Part shown: piece after piece, positions 4,393 to 5,601 of the stretch
Layout: each line of letters begins with the position of its first letter
How positions within the stretch are numbered: the first letter of the stretch is position 1
From: an uncultured Clostridia bacterium
GTDB lineage: Bacteria > Bacillota > Clostridia > Christensenellales > CAG-138
Direction of reading: 5' to 3'
Assembly: GCA_937913075.1 (NCBI GenBank)
Contig: CALEPU010000048.1
Location: forward strand, 1 to 5,601
DNA length: 5,601 nt
The notes under the pieces: model-generated
The model's input: the letters and a program-made list of their open reading frames with translations, nothing else
What the model was told of the DNA's origin: nothing
The model's database searches: none
Translations under genes and position numbers: made by a program

Positions 4393-5433
4393 ATGGCAAT
4401 CAAAGGCAACAAGTACGGTACTCACAGGGTCATAGAGCCCAAGGGCGTTCTGACCCAGGCTGCTTGGAAGATCGACAACGATATGACCAAGCGTTACTCC
4501 AACGAGATCATCTGCGACGTTATCTCCCTCAACGTAGACTCCGCTTCCTTCACCCAGATCGAGGAGGCCTGCGGCGGCGACGAGCAGAAGATCGGCGAGA
4601 TGATAATGGGCATCGTCGCAGAGCGCGGCAAGCAGCAGAACCCCGTTACCGGCTCCGGCGGTATGTTCATCGGCAAGGTCGCCTACATCGGCGAGGATCT
4701 TAAAGACCGTGACCTCAAGGTAGGCGACAAGATCGCTTCCCTCGTATCCCTCAGCCTCACCCCCCTCAAGATCGAAAAGATACTTGCCGTCCATAAGGAC
4801 ATCGACCGCGTTGATATCGTAGGTCAGGCCGTCCTGTTCGAGAGCGGCATCTATGCCAAGCTGCCCGATGACATGAGCGAGCCTCTTGCTCTGGCGGCTC
4901 TGGACGTAGCCGGCGCGCCCGCGCAGGCCCGCAAGCTGCCCAAGGAGGGCGACAGCGTGCTGATCCTCGGCGCAAACGGCAAGAGCGGCGTGCTCTGCGG
5001 TTATGAGGCCATGAAGAAGGTCGGCCCCAAGGGCAACGTCGTCGGCGTTGTAAGGAACCCCGCTCAGGTCCCCGCTCTTATGGAGCTGGGCGTTTACAAC
5101 AAGGTCGTCGTGGCTTCCGCTACCGAGCCTATCTCAGTGCTTGAGGCTGCTCTGGCTGCCAACGACGGTAAGGAGTACGACATCTCCATCAGCTGCGTCA
5201 ACGTTGAGGCCTGCGAGATGAGCGCCATTCTCCCCGTCCGTGACGACGGTATCGTTTACTTCTTCTCCATGGCGACCAGCTTCACGAGGGCCGCTCTGGG
5301 CGCAGAGGGCATAGGCAAGGACGTCACCATGATAGTCGGCAACGGCTACACCAAGGACCATGCCGATATCACCCTCAACGTGCTCCGCGAGAACCCCAAG
5401 CTCCGCGAGCTGTTCGACAAAAAATATTGCTGA
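4393..5433 (+). CDS. kdd: L-erythro-3,5-diaminohexanoate dehydrogenase (Kdd)
   Basis: The product is 346 residues, full length. It oxidatively deaminates L-erythro-3,5-diaminohexanoate with NAD(P)+ to 3-keto-5-aminohexanoate and ammonia (EC 1.4.1.11), supplying Kce. The protein resembles the medium-chain alcohol dehydrogenase superfamily: an N-terminal GroES-like part (YGTHRVIEPKG at 8-18, then PVTGSGGMFIGKV at 84-96) and a Rossmann domain starting at VLILGANGKSGV (189-200), whose G193, G196 and G199 form the dinucleotide-binding glycine motif, followed by a basic VVRN at the end of strand 2. CGGAGG at 4379-4384 lies 8 bases before the ATG. It is the last gene of the operon, separated from kce by the palindrome array and followed by a strong terminator. 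Codon use matches kal and kce. The order kal-kce-kdd runs opposite to the order of the reactions. Confidence 0.95.
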   Translation: MAIKGNKYGTHRVIEPKGVLTQAAWKIDNDMTKRYSNEIICDVISLNVDSASFTQIEEACGGDEQKIGEMIMGIVAERGKQQNPVTGSGGMFIGKVAYIGEDLKDRDLKVGDKIASLVSLSLTPLKIEKILAVHKDIDRVDIVGQAVLFESGIYAKLPDDMSEPLALAALDVAGAPAQARKLPKEGDSVLILGANGKSGVLCGYEAMKKVGPKGNVVGVVRNPAQVPALMELGVYNKVVVASATEPISVLEAALAANDGKEYDISISCVNVEACEMSAILPVRDDGIVYFFSMATSFTRAALGAEGIGKDVTMIVGNGYTKDHADITLNVLRENPKLRELFDKKYC

Positions 5434-5443
5434 TACCTCAGCT

Positions 5444-5492
5444 TACCGTTTCATACGGGCGGGTCATCTCGCCCGTATGGGGCGGTATTTTT
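5444..5492 (+). terminator. intrinsic terminator of the kal-kce-kdd operon
   Basis: CATACGGGCG (5452-5461) and CGCCCGTATG (5470-5479) form a perfect 10-bp stem with an 8-base loop. An outer TACCG (5444-5448) pairs with CGGTA (5483-5487) across a symmetric 3-base internal loop, followed by TTTTT (5488-5492). It lies 10 bases after the kdd stop and closes the transcription unit, so further kam genes would need their own promoter. Confidence 0.93.
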
Positions 5493-5511
5493 GCTTAACA
5501 AGGTGATTTTT

Positions 5512-5601
5512 ATGAAAAAAGGTAGACTTTATAATAGAGAAGAAATAGAACTAATATCTAAATCAGCTATAGGTAAATCTATTAATGAAATAAATAATTT
5601 A
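5512..5601 (+). CDS. N-terminal fragment of an AT-rich gene, possibly a Sau3AI/MutH-type endonuclease
   Basis: An ATG at 5512 opens 30 codons that run off the window end. AAGGTGA (5500-5506) lies 5 bases upstream and is a plausible ribosome binding site. The start reads MKKGRLYNREEIELISKSAI and then GKSINEINNL. A short helix followed by a GK(S/T)hxEh motif resembles, from memory, the N-terminus of Sau3AI/MutH-family restriction endonucleases, which cut at GATC or related sites; thirty residues are too few to be sure. Codon choice (AGA, ATA, CTA, TTA) and base composition are sharply more AT-rich than in all the genes to the left, a sign of transfer from an AT-rich donor. The gene lies directly after the operon terminator and no clear promoter is visible in the short gap. 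The existence of the gene is likely; its function is tentative. Confidence 0.65.
   Translation, partial: MKKGRLYNREEIELISKSAIGKSINEINNL

Noticed and set aside
4201..4794. Minus-strand frame of 197 codons opposite the start of kdd and the palindrome array
   Set aside because: It is antisense to kdd and runs into the repeat array, with a compositionally odd translation and no recognisable family.

Overview
The window looks like a chromosomal segment from a lysine-fermenting, fairly GC-rich member of the Clostridia (Bacillota). The evidence is strong AGGAGG-type ribosome binding sites, consensus TTGACA/TATAAT promoters, an L-box (lysine) riboswitch, and three consecutive enzymes of the anaerobic 3,5-diaminohexanoate route of lysine fermentation. 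The species cannot be named from this sequence.

Left part (1-2467), housekeeping and accessory genes. A minus-strand gene (94-927) encodes a 277-residue protein with two DUF11-type beta-sandwich repeats and no visible signal peptide. It diverges from a plus-strand gene (1106-1672) for a small six-helix membrane protein of the Pr6Pr/AIG1-like kind. That gene converges on radC (1709-2467, minus), which has an intact JAMM metal motif and its own promoter.

Central and right part (2612-5492), one complete transcription unit. A perfect sigma-70 promoter (TTGACA, 17 bp, TATAAT) starts transcription almost exactly at the P1 helix of a lysine riboswitch (about 2645-2811). Next come a strong intrinsic terminator (2799-2849), kal, kce, a 200-bp array of small palindromes separated by GCGATAT, kdd, and a strong final terminator (5444-5492). 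Kdd oxidatively deaminates 3,5-diaminohexanoate. Kce cleaves the resulting 3-keto-5-aminohexanoate with acetyl-CoA to give acetoacetate and 3-aminobutyryl-CoA. Kal removes ammonia to give crotonyl-CoA, which feeds butyrate formation. The aminomutases (kamA, kamDE) and the CoA transferase are not in this unit and must lie elsewhere.

The most interesting point is regulatory. The riboswitch sits before a lysine-degrading operon, and the terminator stem reuses the 3' end of the aptamer (the J5/1 segment and the edges of P5 and P1). Ligand-bound aptamer and terminator therefore look mutually exclusive, which predicts that lysine turns the operon ON, opposite to the classical lysC-type OFF switch. 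A second unexplained structure is the modular GCGATAT palindrome array between kce and kdd.

Right edge (5500-5601). Base composition shifts abruptly to very AT-rich, and a new gene begins (5512 onward, cut by the window end). Its N-terminus resembles my recollection of Sau3AI/MutH-type endonucleases, suggesting that an acquired restriction or defence locus may start here.
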